64,000 nucleotides of DNA from Asanoa ishikariensis (GCF_900107455.1 NZ_FNQB01000003.1:1736001-1800000); one strand, 5' to 3'; positions 33,885-43,195 are shown, counted from the stretch's first letter. Notes: generated by a model from the letters alone, not told the origin. Numbers and translations are program-made.

Positions 33885-34707
33885 CGACTCCGGCGGCCAC
33901 CCAGATGGTCAGCACGGCCAGGAACTCGCCGCGCTCGCCGGCCGCGGCGAGCTCGGCGAACCAGGTGTCCCGCAGGTCGTCGGGGATCATGCCGGCCTCC
34001 GGCGGCACCGCCGGGTCGAACAGCGGCACCACCACGCCGGCCGAGACGGGATCCGGGAAGTAGCACGCCACCGGGGTGGCCGTCACGTCGCGCAGACCGG
34101 CCTGGACCAGTCGGCGGCGCAGGGTGCGGCCCATGTCGTCGTGGTGGTTCGGGTCGGCGCCGAGCAGGCGCTCGCGCAGGGACACGGTCAGGTCGTTCCG
34201 GATGCCGTCGACGGCCAGGGACTCCCAGTCGGTGTCGATCAGGCAGACCCGCCCGCCGGGCCGGGTGACCCGGGCCAGCTCGCGCACCGCGGCGTCCGGA
34301 TCGACGACGTGCTGGAGCACGCGCTCGGAGCGGACGCCGTCGAAGGTGTCGGCCTGGAACTCGAGGTGGGTGATGTCGCCCTGGACGAACCGGATCGGCA
34401 GGTCCGGCGGCGTCAGGGCCCGTGCGCCCGCCAGAGTCCGGAGCGACGCGTCCATCGCCACGACCTCGCCGTCCCGGCCGACCGCGGCGGCCAGATCGCG
34501 GGCGACCTCCCCGGCGCCCGCGCCCGCGTCGAGCAACCGCTGGCCCGGTGCGGGACGCAGCGCCTCCCGCGCGACCGCGCGTACCCGCTGGATCTCCGGA
34601 TGCTCGGCCATCGCCCGCAACACACCGAAGATCAGGTCAAAGACGGGCTCGGGCAACGCGTCGATGTCGCGGAACGCCCCGGCGTCGGACTGACCGTCGT
34701 TCGTCAT
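33877..34707 (-). CDS. Class I SAM-dependent methyltransferase
   Basis: 276 residues from the ATG at 34707. The Rossmann methyltransferase motifs are LLDAGAGAGEVARDLA (motif I), VVAMDASLRTL, FVQGDITHLEFQADTFDGVRSERVLQHVVDPDAAVRELARVTRPGGRVCLIDTDW. The order and spacing match small-molecule or quinone C-methyltransferases of the UbiE type. Target unknown. Its 3' end overlaps the convergent debranching gene by 8 bp; it is divergent from the XRE regulator. Confidence 0.9.
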   Translation of the reverse strand: MTNDGQSDAGAFRDIDALPEPVFDLIFGVLRAMAEHPEIQRVRAVAREALRPAPGQRLLDAGAGAGEVARDLAAAVGRDGEVVAMDASLRTLAGARALTPPDLPIRFVQGDITHLEFQADTFDGVRSERVLQHVVDPDAAVRELARVTRPGGRVCLIDTDWESLAVDGIRNDLTVSLRERLLGADPNHHDDMGRTLRRRLVQAGLRDVTATPVACYFPDPVSAGVVVPLFDPAVPPEAGMIPDDLRDTWFAELAAAGERGEFLAVLTIWVAAGVAS

Positions 34708-34781
34708 GGTCTCCAACCTAGCTAGTACGCCGAGCGCGAAACGGCGGCGCACCGCGCTGTGGCGGGCCTAGAGTCAGCGGC

Positions 34782-35120
34782 GTGAGCGATCCGCCGCTGC
34801 GTGAGGTGTTCGGCCGGCTGCTGCGCCGGGTGCGGCTGCGGCAGGGCCGCACGCTGGCCGAGGTGGCGGACCGCGCCCGGGTCTCGGCGCAATATCTCTC
34901 CGAGGTCGAGCGCGGCCGCAAGGAGCCGTCGTCAGAGGTCCTCGCGGCCGTCTGCACCGCGCTCGGCGTCGACCTGCCCGACCTGTTGGCCGCGGCGGGC
35001 CGCGACCTCCTCGCCGCCCGGCCCGTGGCACCCGTGCTGCGGCTGGCCGACGCCCGCGCGGCCCGTCCCCCGTCGTCCATGGGCCGCGCCGGCGAGGTGC
35101 GGCTGCTCGTCGCCGCATAG
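34782..35120 (+). CDS. XRE-type regulator of the ClgR/PopR kind
   Basis: 112 residues from a GTG. The helix-turn-helix ([60 protein letters not shown]) has the [15 protein letters not shown] signature of ClgR/PopR regulators, which activate clp protease genes in actinobacteria and are themselves Clp substrates through a C-terminal degron. Here the C-terminus ends RLLVAA, with the Ala-Ala end typical of a ClpP degron. The gene is convergent with the clpP pair, 2 bp from its end. Direct control of that pair is an inference from family and place. Confidence 0.85.
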   Translation: MSDPPLREVFGRLLRRVRLRQGRTLAEVADRARVSAQYLSEVERGRKEPSSEVLAAVCTALGVDLPDLLAAAGRDLLAARPVAPVLRLADARAARPPSSMGRAGEVRLLVAA

Positions 35121-35122
35121 GC

Positions 35123-35737
35123 CTAGCTCACCCGGGCCAGGGGGGCGCCCTTGCGGCTGGCGACCACGTGGTCGGCGAGGCCGTACGCCACCGCCTCGTC
35201 CGCCGACAGCGTCAGGTTGCGGTCGATGTCGGCGCGGAGCTTCGCGGTGCCGTGTCCGCTGACCTCGGCGAGGATCTCCTCCATCTCCGCGCGTACGCGG
35301 CCCACCTCCTTGGCCTGGACGGCGAGGTCCGGCAGCGTGCCGCGAGCCTGGCTGGACGGCTGGTGCAGGGTCACCTTCGCGTGTCGCAGCACCGCGCGCT
35401 TGCCCGGCGTGCCGGCGGCCAGCAGCACGGCCGCGGCCGAGGACGCCTGGCCGAGGCAGAACGTGGCGATGTTCGGCCGTACGAACCGCATCGTGTCGTA
35501 GATGGCGGTCAGCGCGCTGAACGAGCCGCCGGGCGAGTTGATGTAGAGGCCGATCTCCATCTCGCTGTTGGCCGACTCCAGATGCAGGAGCTGGGCCATC
35601 ACCACGTTGGCGACGCCGTCGTCGATCTCGGTGCCGAGGAAGATGATCCGCTCGGCCAACAGCCGCGAGTAGATGTCGAAGGCGCGTTCACCGCTCGAGG
35701 TGCGCTCGATCACCGTCGGGATCGTGTACTGGGTCAT
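35123..35737 (-). CDS. clpP: ATP-dependent Clp protease proteolytic subunit (second of pair)
   Basis: 204 residues. Catalytic triad: Ser in [13 protein letters not shown] (second Ser aligns with the ClpP nucleophile), His in [13 protein letters not shown], Asp in [13 protein letters not shown]. The substrate-binding strand [23 protein letters not shown] is intact. ClpP forms tetradecamers, in actinobacteria usually of two different subunits, driven by ClpX/ClpC ATPases. The ATG at 35737 lies 2 bp after the stop of the other clpP; a GTG two codons upstream would overlap that stop. The strongly acidic/basic C-terminus is short. By position next to a PopR-like gene this pair resembles the clpP3-clpP4 type of Streptomyces. 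Confidence 0.93.
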   Translation of the reverse strand: MTQYTIPTVIERTSSGERAFDIYSRLLAERIIFLGTEIDDGVANVVMAQLLHLESANSEMEIGLYINSPGGSFSALTAIYDTMRFVRPNIATFCLGQASSAAAVLLAAGTPGKRAVLRHAKVTLHQPSSQARGTLPDLAVQAKEVGRVRAEMEEILAEVSGHGTAKLRADIDRNLTLSADEAVAYGLADHVVASRKGAPLARVS

Positions 35738-35739
35738 GG

Positions 35740-36345
35740 TCACAGCCCCACCGGCTGGCGGGTGACCGCCGGGCGCACGTCGTCGACCCGCTCCACCACG
35801 CGGTCGACCATCCCGTAGGCGAGGGCCTCCTCCGCGCTGAACCACCGGTCGCGCCCGCTGTCCCGGTCGACGACCTCGACCGGCTGCCCGGTGTGCCGGG
35901 CGATGAGCTCGACCAGCGTGCGCCCGACGCGCTCGAGCTGGCCGGCGTAGATCTCGATGTCGGCCGCCGTGCCACCAAAGCCGGCGCTGCCCTGGTGCAT
36001 CAGCACCTGGGCGTGCGGCAGGGCGAACCGCTTGCCGGCCGTGCCCGCGCAGAGCAGGAACTGCGCCATGCTGCCGGCCAGCCCCATCGCGACGGTCCGC
36101 ACGTCGTTGGGGATCACCCGCATCGTGTCGTAGATGGCCAGCCCGGCGCTGACCGATCCGCCCGGCGAGTTGATGTAGAGGCTGATGTCCGACTGCGGGT
36201 CCTCGGCCGACAGCAGCAGCAACTGGGCGCACAACCGGTTCGCGATCGGGTCGTCCACCTCCGCGCCGAGCACGATGATCCGTTGGTGCAACAGCCGGGT
36301 CGCCAACTGGTCGTCGAGCGACATCCCGCCCGTCAAGCTCTGCAT
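35740..36345 (-). CDS. clpP: ATP-dependent Clp protease proteolytic subunit (first of pair)
   Basis: 201 residues from the ATG at 36345, preceded by AGGAGAG. Triad: Ser in [11 protein letters not shown], His in [11 protein letters not shown], Asp in [15 protein letters not shown]. The product begins [32 protein letters not shown], where the N-terminal residues line the axial pore. It is cotranscribed with the second clpP 2 bp downstream, favouring a mixed-ring protease. A dyad GCTGCT-GGC-AGCAGC at 36416-36430 lies upstream but its role is unclear. Confidence 0.93.
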   Translation of the reverse strand: MQSLTGGMSLDDQLATRLLHQRIIVLGAEVDDPIANRLCAQLLLLSAEDPQSDISLYINSPGGSVSAGLAIYDTMRVIPNDVRTVAMGLAGSMAQFLLCAGTAGKRFALPHAQVLMHQGSAGFGGTAADIEIYAGQLERVGRTLVELIARHTGQPVEVVDRDSGRDRWFSAEEALAYGMVDRVVERVDDVRPAVTRQPVGL

Positions 36346-36454
36346 GGGTCTCTCCTCGCCTCGCGTGCTCTGTGAGCCCACGATGCGGATGCCTTCCGCC
36401 AGCGGGCCAGGCCACGCTGCTGGCAGCAGCGAGGTTCAGCGGTCAGCGAACGTC

Positions 36455-36491
36455 TTGACGTCCGGCGACGCGTGGAGTGCAATATATTGCA
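36455..36491 (+). promoter_or_regulatory. Promoter and perfect 14-bp palindrome (GntR/FCD-type operator) ahead of acdS
   Basis: TGCAATATATTGCA at 36478-36491 is a perfect palindrome of the kind bound by FadR/FCD-type GntR regulators. TTGACG at 36455-36460 is a candidate -35 element; CAATAT (36480-36485, 19-bp spacer) inside the palindrome would be the -10, so a bound repressor would cover the promoter. The remnant of a GntR/FCD regulator begins at the ATG that overlaps the palindrome's last base. Confidence 0.7.
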
Positions 36492-36883
36492 TGCCGATCC
36501 CCCAGAGCGCCGGCGAGCTGGCCGTCCGGGAGGCGCTGCCCACCTGTCCGCCGCCGAGCTCGACGCGATGCGGGCGGCCAACGCGCGCTTCGCGGCGGCG
36601 CTGCGGGCCGACGACGTCGACGCGGCGATCGCTGGCCGACGACGACTTCCACGGTGTCGCGGTCACCGCCTGCGCCAACGCGGCGGTGCGCAGCGTGCTG
36701 GACCAGTTCACGCCCGCGCTGCGCCGCCTCGAGCGGCTGCGGTTCGCGTCGCTGAGCGGCCGCGGCTCGGTCGCCCAGCACGAGCGGATCATCGCGCTCC
36801 GCACGGCCGGCGACGTCGAGGGCGCGGTCGCCGCCACGCGAGCCAACTGGCAGACCCTGGCCCCCCTGCTGCAAGGAGACTGA
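36491..36883 (+). pseudogene. GntR/FCD regulator remnant: 5'-truncated and frameshifted
   Basis: The region codes for pieces of an FCD effector-binding domain in alternating frames. Frame of the ATG at 36491 gives [17 protein letters not shown]; the next frame continues [21 protein letters not shown] and RADDVDAAI (about 36540-36632); the first frame then resumes with [19 protein letters not shown] through [15 protein letters not shown] (36633-36883). The helix-turn-helix and first part of the FCD domain are missing. In intact relatives this domain binds a small acid and follows a winged helix. It sits 2 bp before acdS, in the place where a regulator of ACC deaminase would be expected. Two compensating sequencing errors could explain the frameshifts but not the missing N-terminus. 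Confidence 0.7.
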
Positions 36884-36885
36884 CC

Positions 36886-37893
36886 GTGCCCCTCGACGAC
36901 TTCGAGCGCTACCCCCTGCTGTTCGGCCCGAGCCCCGTCCACCCGCTCGACCGGTTGAGCGCCCACCTCGGCGGCGCCCGCGTCTGGGCCAAGCGCGAAG
37001 ACTGCAACAGCGGCCTGGCGTACGGCGGCAACAAGACCCGCAAGCTCGAATACCTGCTCGCCGACGCGGTGGCCACCGGGGCCGACACGCTCGTCAGCAT
37101 CGGCGGCATCCAGTCCAACCACACCCGTCAGGTGGCGGCAGTGGCCGCCCGCGCCGGGCTCAAGGCCGTGCTGGTGCAGGAGAGCTGGGTCGACTGGCCG
37201 GACCCAGTCAACGACAAGGTCGGCAACATCCTGCTCTCGCGCATCCTCGGCGCCGACGTGCGCCTGGTCGAGGAGGGTTTCGGCATCGGCTTCAAGGAGA
37301 GCTGGCAGCAGGCCCTCGACGACGTCCGGGCCGCGGGCGGCGTGCCCTACGCGATCCCGGCCGGCGCGTCCGACCACCGGCTGGGCGGCCTCGGCTTCGC
37401 CAACTGGGCCTACGAGGTCGAACGCCAGGAGCGGGAGCTGGGGGTCTTCTTCGACACGATCGTCGTCTGCAGCGTCACCGGCAGCACCCAGGCCGGGATG
37501 ATCGCTGGCTTCGCCGGCCAGGACCGGCCACGGCGGGTGCTCGGCATCGACGCGTCCGCGAAGATCGACGAGACCCGCGCCCAGGTGGAGAAGATCGCCC
37601 GCAACACGGCAGAGCTGATCGGCCTCGGCCGGGACCTGCGCGCCGACGAGATCACGGTGCTGGCGGGCTGGGCCGGCGACCTCTACGGCATCCCGGTCGC
37701 GTCCACCGTGGACGCGATCCGGCTCACCGCCCAGCTCGAGGGCATGATCATCGACCCGGTCTACGAGGGCAAGTCGATGGCGGCACTGATCGACCTGGTC
37801 CGCGACGGCGAGATCCCCGCGGACTCGAACGTGCTCTACGCCCATCTGGGCGGCCAGCCGGCCCTCAACGCGTACAGCTCGGTCTTCTCCTGA
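36886..37893 (+). CDS. acdS: 1-aminocyclopropane-1-carboxylate (ACC) deaminase
   Basis: 335 residues from a GTG with AAGGAG upstream. A fold-type II PLP enzyme: the PLP lysine lies in [12 protein letters not shown], the phosphate-binding loop in [10 protein letters not shown], and the ACC-deaminase-specific Tyr-Glu in [12 protein letters not shown] with Leu in [13 protein letters not shown], which separates it from D-cysteine desulfhydrase. It opens the cyclopropane ring of the plant ethylene precursor ACC to give 2-oxobutanoate and ammonia, a trait of plant-associated bacteria. Length is normal. The regulator-type sequence just upstream is broken, so expression may be constitutive or under another factor. 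Confidence 0.95.
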   Translation: MPLDDFERYPLLFGPSPVHPLDRLSAHLGGARVWAKREDCNSGLAYGGNKTRKLEYLLADAVATGADTLVSIGGIQSNHTRQVAAVAARAGLKAVLVQESWVDWPDPVNDKVGNILLSRILGADVRLVEEGFGIGFKESWQQALDDVRAAGGVPYAIPAGASDHRLGGLGFANWAYEVERQERELGVFFDTIVVCSVTGSTQAGMIAGFAGQDRPRRVLGIDASAKIDETRAQVEKIARNTAELIGLGRDLRADEITVLAGWAGDLYGIPVASTVDAIRLTAQLEGMIIDPVYEGKSMAALIDLVRDGEIPADSNVLYAHLGGQPALNAYSSVFS

Positions 37894-37952
37894 TCGTCGG
37901 ATTGCCGCGCGAAGGGTTGACCTGCCCTAACCAGGCGACGTAGCAAGACCAC

Positions 37953-40900
37953 GTGGGTACGACGGGCATCCGGCTCATCGGACCGTTCGCCGTGGTGCGC
38001 GGCGAACGGGTGCTGCCCGACGCCCAGGTGGGCAGCCGCAAGGCCCGCACGCTGCTGGCACTGCTCGCCGCGGAGCGCCGGATCGTCACGGTCGACCGGA
38101 TCGTCGCCGTGCTGTGGCCGGGCCGGTCGCCGCAACGGCCCGCCGACAACGTCGCCACGCTGGTCAGCCGCGTCCGCTCCGCGCTCGGCCAGGACCTGGT
38201 CGAGGGCGGGCGGGGCGGCTACCGGCTGGCGGACGAGGTCACGGTCGACCTGCACGAGGCGGCCCGGCTGGTGTCCGACGCACACGGGGTCCTGGCTGCC
38301 GATCCCGCCGCCGCGCTCGAGGCCGCCGCCCGCGCCGAAGCGGTGCTGTCGGCTGCTCCCGCGCTCACCGCGGAACCCGCCGCCGACTGGGCCGCCGCCG
38401 TGCGCGGCGACCAGGCCGGCCACCTCCGCCGCGCCCGGCAGACGGTCGCGGCGGCGGCGCTGGCCGCCGGGCTGCCGGCCCGCGCCCGGGACGCGGCCGA
38501 CGCGGCACTGCTCGCCGACCCGTTCGACGAGGACGCCGCCCGCGCCCTCATCCGCGCGCACGACGCGCTCGGCGAGCCGGCCCGGGCCCTCGCGGTCTAC
38601 GAACGACTCCGCGCGGTCCTCGCCGACGAGCTCGGCGTCGACCCCTCCCCCGCGACCCGTGACCTGCACGTGGCGGTGCTGCGCGGCACCTCGGTCGGCT
38701 CCACGCAGCCGGCGCGGGGGCGCCTGGCCGGCCGCGAGCGCGAGACCGGCGAACTGCTCGCCGCCTGGCAGGACGCCATCGGCGGCCGGCCGGGAGTGGT
38801 CCTGCTGACCGGGGAGCCCGGCATCGGCAAGACCCGCCTCGCCCAGGAGCTGGCCCGGCTGGCCCGAGCGACGCCCGGCACCGTGGTCACGGTCCGCTGC
38901 TACGCGGCCGAGCGGTCGCTGTTCCTGCAACCGGTGGTCGAGGCGATCGGCGAGCTGGTCACGGCGACACCACCGGAAGGGGTACGCGCCGCGGCCGCCG
39001 GTCGGGCCCCAGCGCTGGCCGCCCTCGTCCCGGCCGCGGCGGCCGTCCTCGGCGCCCCGCCGGCCGAGCGCGGCAGCCCCGAGGCGGAGCGCAGGGCCGC
39101 CTACGACGCGGTGACGACCTTCCTGCTCCGGCTCTCCCAGCCGCGCCCGGTGCTGCTCGTCGTCGACGACCTCCAGCACGCCGGCGCGGCGACGGTCGAG
39201 CTGCTGCACTACGTGGCCCGGCACGCCGGCACCGCCCGGCTGCTCGTCGTCGCCACCGTGCGGGCGGCCGAGGGCCGGCAGGCGGTCACGACCCTCGACG
39301 GCGTCGCCGTGACCGTGCCGCTCGGCCCCCTCGACGAGCCCGCCATCGCCGCGCTGGCCCGGGCGGTCGGGCAGCAGGCCCACGTGGCCGAGATCGCCCG
39401 CCGTACCCGCGGTCACACCCTGTTCGTCGTGGAGACCCTGCGGGCGCTCGCGGCCGGCGACACCGGCGTCCCCGAGTCGCTGCGGGCCAGCGTGCTGGCC
39501 CGGGTGCGGGCCGCCGGCGCGGGTGCCGAGGAGCTGTTGCGGGCCGCCGCGGTGCTCGGCCCGTCGTTCGCGCCGGCCGCCGTCGCCGGCCTGCTGGGCG
39601 TCGGGGCGGCGGAGGCGACACTGCGCTGCGAGCGCCTGCTGGAGACCCGGCTGACCCGGGTGGCCGGCCGGGCCTACGAGTTCGCCAACGACCTCGTCCA
39701 GGAGGTGGTCTACGACTCGACGCCGCCACCGACCCGGCTCGCCCACCACCTGCGCGCCGCGGACCTGCTCGCCGACAACCCGGAGGCGGTCGCCCGGCAC
39801 GCCCAGGCGGCGGGCGACGACCGGCGCGCGGGCCGGGCCTGGCTGGCCGCCGGGCAACGCGCGGCCCGCCGCTACGCGGCCGCCGACGCCGAGGCGCTGT
39901 TCGACAACGCGATCGAGGCGGCGGGGCGGTGCGCCGACCTCGAACTGCGGACCAGCGCGCTGCTGCTGCGCGCCCGGGTGCGGGACACGATGTTCCGGTA
40001 CGACGACGCCCTCGCCGACGCCGCCGTCGCGCTCGGGCTCAGCCGCGAGACCGGCGACCGCCGGGCCGAGATGGCCGCGCTGCGCGAGCTCGGCGGGCCG
40101 GCCTGGGCCGGCGTCGGACGGCCGGTCGAGGAGGGCATCGGGCACATGCGGGCAGCGCTCGCGTTGGCCGAGCAGCTCGGCGACCGGGGCGCCGAGGCGG
40201 AGCTGCTCGGCTGGCTGGCCGTGCTGAGCAGCAACCAGCTCCGGTTCGTCGAGGCACTCGCCTACGGACGGCGGGCGCGGGAGGTGGCGCCCGGCGGCCC
40301 GGCGCTCGCGGCGGCCTACGACGGATTGAAGACGGCGTACGCCTATCTCGGCGAGGTGTCCGAGCTGTCCGCGCTGCTGGCCGAGCTCGAACCGCTGGTG
40401 CACGGCGACCTCAAACTCCTGCAGTGGTGCCGGTTCGAGTCGGCCTTCCCGCACCTGGCGGCGGGCCGGTGGGCGGCTGCGGCCGACCGGGTCAGCGAGG
40501 CCATGGCGATCAACGAGCGCAGCGGCTACCGGAGCTACGCGCCCTGGTACCTGGCCCACCTCGGCTGGATCGCCCGCCTGGACGGCCGCCGCGCCGACGC
40601 GCTCGAGCTCGGCCGGCGAGCGTCCACGATGGAGTCGCACGCCTGGTTCTCCGCCGCGGTCGACGCGTTGCACGGCACCACGCTGGTCGAGTACGGCGAC
40701 CGGGCAGCGGCGATCCCGGTGCTGGAGCGCGGCCTCGCGGTCACCGCGTCACACCGCACCGCCGCGTACCGCCTGCGCTGCCTCGCGCCCCTGGCCGAGG
40801 CGACCGGCGACCCGGCCCTGCTCGACGAGGCCGACGCGCTGCTCCGCTCGGTGGTCGCGCCACCGCACGCGGCGTGGCTCTACGGCGCCGACGCGTACAC

Positions 40901-41111
40901 CTCGGTCGCCCGGGCCTGGCTGGCCCGCGACGAGCCGGCCCGGGCCGCGGCCGTGCTCGACCCGCTGCTGGCCGCCGGCGAGCGGACCGGCTGGCGCGCG
41001 CCGTTGGCCGCCGCCCGGGCCGCCGCGGCGTCGGCGCACGCCCGCCTTCAGAACAGCTCGGCCAGCAACGCCGCGGCCCGCTGCGCGCCGTCGGTCTCCA
41101 CCGGCCGGTAG
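37953..41111 (+). CDS. Large SARP/BTAD transcriptional activator with STAND-type ATPase and TPR region
   Basis: 1,052 residues from a GTG. Domains: OmpR-like winged helix (about 5-95: FAVVRGERVLPDAQVGSRKARTLLALLAAERRIVTVDRIVAVLWPGRSPQRPADNVATLVSRVRSALG), BTAD helical repeats (about 96-245), an ATPase with Walker A GEPGIGKTR near residue 290 and Walker B PVLLVVDDLQHA near 400, then about 500 residues of TPR-like helices with no LuxR domain. AfsR/SARP proteins of this size activate secondary-metabolite or developmental genes when ATP and a signal are bound. No biosynthetic cluster is obvious nearby; the hydrolase-glycosyltransferase and methyltransferase genes to the right are candidate targets. 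The last 64 bp overlap the convergent gene. Confidence 0.9.
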   Translation: MGTTGIRLIGPFAVVRGERVLPDAQVGSRKARTLLALLAAERRIVTVDRIVAVLWPGRSPQRPADNVATLVSRVRSALGQDLVEGGRGGYRLADEVTVDLHEAARLVSDAHGVLAADPAAALEAAARAEAVLSAAPALTAEPAADWAAAVRGDQAGHLRRARQTVAAAALAAGLPARARDAADAALLADPFDEDAARALIRAHDALGEPARALAVYERLRAVLADELGVDPSPATRDLHVAVLRGTSVGSTQPARGRLAGRERETGELLAAWQDAIGGRPGVVLLTGEPGIGKTRLAQELARLARATPGTVVTVRCYAAERSLFLQPVVEAIGELVTATPPEGVRAAAAGRAPALAALVPAAAAVLGAPPAERGSPEAERRAAYDAVTTFLLRLSQPRPVLLVVDDLQHAGAATVELLHYVARHAGTARLLVVATVRAAEGRQAVTTLDGVAVTVPLGPLDEPAIAALARAVGQQAHVAEIARRTRGHTLFVVETLRALAAGDTGVPESLRASVLARVRAAGAGAEELLRAAAVLGPSFAPAAVAGLLGVGAAEATLRCERLLETRLTRVAGRAYEFANDLVQEVVYDSTPPPTRLAHHLRAADLLADNPEAVARHAQAAGDDRRAGRAWLAAGQRAARRYAAADAEALFDNAIEAAGRCADLELRTSALLLRARVRDTMFRYDDALADAAVALGLSRETGDRRAEMAALRELGGPAWAGVGRPVEEGIGHMRAALALAEQLGDRGAEAELLGWLAVLSSNQLRFVEALAYGRRAREVAPGGPALAAAYDGLKTAYAYLGEVSELSALLAELEPLVHGDLKLLQWCRFESAFPHLAAGRWAAAADRVSEAMAINERSGYRSYAPWYLAHLGWIARLDGRRADALELGRRASTMESHAWFSAAVDALHGTTLVEYGDRAAAIPVLERGLAVTASHRTAAYRLRCLAPLAEATGDPALLDEADALLRSVVAPPHAAWLYGADAYTSVARAWLARDEPARAAAVLDPLLAAGERTGWRAPLAAARAAAASAHARLQNSSASNAAARCAPSVSTGR

Positions 41112-43159
41112 GCGACCCGCCGGCCGATGTTCTCCGCGACCAACGCGGCCAGGTGGTCCGGGTCGGTCTGTCCATAGTCGACATGGGTGCCCGCGCCGTA
41201 CGCGGCGAGCCGGTGCCGCACGTGCCGGTTCTGCTCGAAGTGGTTGCGCAGCGGGACGTAGAGGAACGGGCGGCGGTGCGCGGTGAGGGTCATCGTCGTG
41301 GTCAGCCCGCCATGGGTGATCGCCAGGTCGCAGGCGGCCAGCAACCGGTGCAGCCCGTGCACGTAGCCGTGCACCTCCAGCCCCTCGCGCGCCGGAATGC
41401 GGGCCGGGTCCAGCCGGGGGCCGGCCACCACGACGAGGCGCAGGCCCGGCACCGCCCGCCGCGCCGCCGGGAACGCGTCGACCACCTTGCGCAGCAGGTC
41501 GCCGCCCACGCCGGAGCCGCCGACGGTGGCCACGCAGACCGGCTCGTCCGGCGCCCAGCCCAGCTCAGCCCGCAACCGGGCGCGCTCCTCGTCGTCGACA
41601 GCGGCGAAGTCCGTGACGTACCCGCTGAACGTGAAATGCTCCGTGGTCCAGTCCCGGACGCTGGGCAGCCCCGGCCCCAGCGGGTCGTCGACCAGGTCGG
41701 CCGGGTTGCCCACGAACACGGCCCGGTCGCGCAGCCGGGGGAAGCGGGCGATCTGCTCGACCATCTCGGCGTTGTAGTCGCCGGTGAGGTCGGCCTCGTC
41801 GGGGTCCATCGGCAGCCAGCCGACGAAGTCGGTCAGCCACGCGTACGCGGTGCGCTTGAGCTCGGGGTTCTCGTGGAGGAAGTAGTCGAGCTCCCAGGCC
41901 TCGTCGCCGACCCAGAGGTCGTAGGGCTCGCGCTCGGCCAGGTCGGCGAACACCATGAAGTTGGCGACCAGGATCTCGTCCATCCGCCGGATGGCCTGGA
42001 ACGCGTGCAGGTCGTGCTCGCCGGCCTCGCTCTCGATGTGCGCGGACTCGGTGACCAGGTGCCGGGACGCCGGGTGCACGCGCTCGCCGCGCCGTTGGAG
42101 CACCTCGGTGACCGGGTGCTGGGCGAGCCAGTCGACCTGGACGCCCGGTCGCTCGCGGCGCAGAGCGTCGACGATCGCGGCGTCCCGCTCGACGTGGCCG
42201 AGGCCGATCGGCGACGACAGGTAGAGCACGCGGCGGGGGCGGTTCAGCGGCCGTTGCCAGCGCACCGGCCGCGCCGGGGTCCGGGTGACGTCGCGGACGA
42301 AGTCGCGCAGCAGCCGGTTGACCACCACCGGCTCGCGGGTGTGCGGCATGTGGTCGACGCCGTCGAGCACCACGTCGCGGGCCCGGCTGTAGTGCGCCGC
42401 GCGGGCCATCTCGTCCGGGGTGCGGCAGTGGTCGTCGGAGCCCCGGATGACCAGCACCGGCCGGTCGATCCCGCGCAGCAGCGCCTCGGCCTCGTCCCGG
42501 TCGCGGACGCACCTTTGGCTGCGCTCGGCCGCGATCAGCGACTCCGGCGTGGTCTGCAGCGACCACCCGACGGCGTCCTCGATCTGCTTGGTCGAGTGCG
42601 GCTCGCTGATCACCGTGCGGAAGAAGAACTCGGCGAAACCGCGGAGGTTCTGTTGCCAGAAGTGGCGGTTGAACATCTGCCAGCCGTCGTACGAGTCGCG
42701 CAGCCGCTCGAAATGCGCGACCTGGCGGTGCGGCGGCACCTCGTCGAGGAACGGCGCGACGGGGGCGATGGCCACGGCGCCGAGCACCCGGTCGGGATGA
42801 CGGGCGGCGCCGACCAGCGACCACCAACCGCCCCGGCTCAACCCGACCAGCACTACCCGGTCGGCCTCGACCGCGTCCAGCACGGCGATCAGGTAGCCCA
42901 GGTGCGCGTCGTCGCTGTACGCGGCCGGGTCGGTCGGACGGTCCGAGCGCCCGTTGCCCGGCGGGTCGATCGTGATCACGCGGAACTCGCGGGACAGGTA
43001 CGGCACCTGTGCCTTCCAGTGCCGCGAGTCGACGATCGACCAGGCCGGCAGCAGCACGACCGTCGGTGCCTCCGGGTCGCCCGGGTCGAACACCTCGTAC
43101 CCGATCCGGACGCCGTCGCGTTTGACGTACCCCTCGATGTCTGGTTCCCGTGCCCGCAT
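41048..43159 (-). CDS. Alpha/beta hydrolase fused to a UGT/MurG-like glycosyltransferase
   Basis: 703 residues from the ATG at 43159 (GGGAG upstream). Residues 1-285 are an alpha/beta hydrolase: oxyanion region LLPAWSIVDSRHW, nucleophile Ser in VLVGLSRGGW, acid in RGSDDHC, His in GVDHMPHTREP. Residues 300-703 are a GT-B glycosyltransferase-like part: VLYLSSPIGLGHVERDAAIVDALRRERPGVQVDWLAQHPV, a nucleotide-sugar binding THGGLTTTMTLTAHRRPFLYVPLRNHFEQNRHVRHRL. The two halves are joined without an obvious linker. A bifunctional enzyme acting on one glycosylated natural product or lipid is the simple reading. The gene is divergent from a methyltransferase and convergent with the SARP gene. Confidence 0.85.
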   Translation of the reverse strand: MRAREPDIEGYVKRDGVRIGYEVFDPGDPEAPTVVLLPAWSIVDSRHWKAQVPYLSREFRVITIDPPGNGRSDRPTDPAAYSDDAHLGYLIAVLDAVEADRVVLVGLSRGGWWSLVGAARHPDRVLGAVAIAPVAPFLDEVPPHRQVAHFERLRDSYDGWQMFNRHFWQQNLRGFAEFFFRTVISEPHSTKQIEDAVGWSLQTTPESLIAAERSQRCVRDRDEAEALLRGIDRPVLVIRGSDDHCRTPDEMARAAHYSRARDVVLDGVDHMPHTREPVVVNRLLRDFVRDVTRTPARPVRWQRPLNRPRRVLYLSSPIGLGHVERDAAIVDALRRERPGVQVDWLAQHPVTEVLQRRGERVHPASRHLVTESAHIESEAGEHDLHAFQAIRRMDEILVANFMVFADLAEREPYDLWVGDEAWELDYFLHENPELKRTAYAWLTDFVGWLPMDPDEADLTGDYNAEMVEQIARFPRLRDRAVFVGNPADLVDDPLGPGLPSVRDWTTEHFTFSGYVTDFAAVDDEERARLRAELGWAPDEPVCVATVGGSGVGGDLLRKVVDAFPAARRAVPGLRLVVVAGPRLDPARIPAREGLEVHGYVHGLHRLLAACDLAITHGGLTTTMTLTAHRRPFLYVPLRNHFEQNRHVRHRLAAYGAGTHVDYGQTDPDHLAALVAENIGRRVAYRPVETDGAQRAAALLAELF

Positions 43160-43195
43160 GACCGCTCCCTTCCCCGGCGTCAGCCTGCCCGGCGC

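Noticed and set aside
34801-35262. Alternative frame over the ClgR-like gene and clpP end
   Set aside because: Shadow frame, Cys/Arg/Pro-rich without domain.
36416-36430. GCTGCT-GGC-AGCAGC dyad upstream of clpP as a terminator or operator
   Set aside because: Short stem in G+C-rich DNA; no supporting position relative to a transcript end.
37836-40673. A 945-codon open frame opposite the SARP regulator
   Set aside because: Shadow of a well-supported gene; no recognisable motif.
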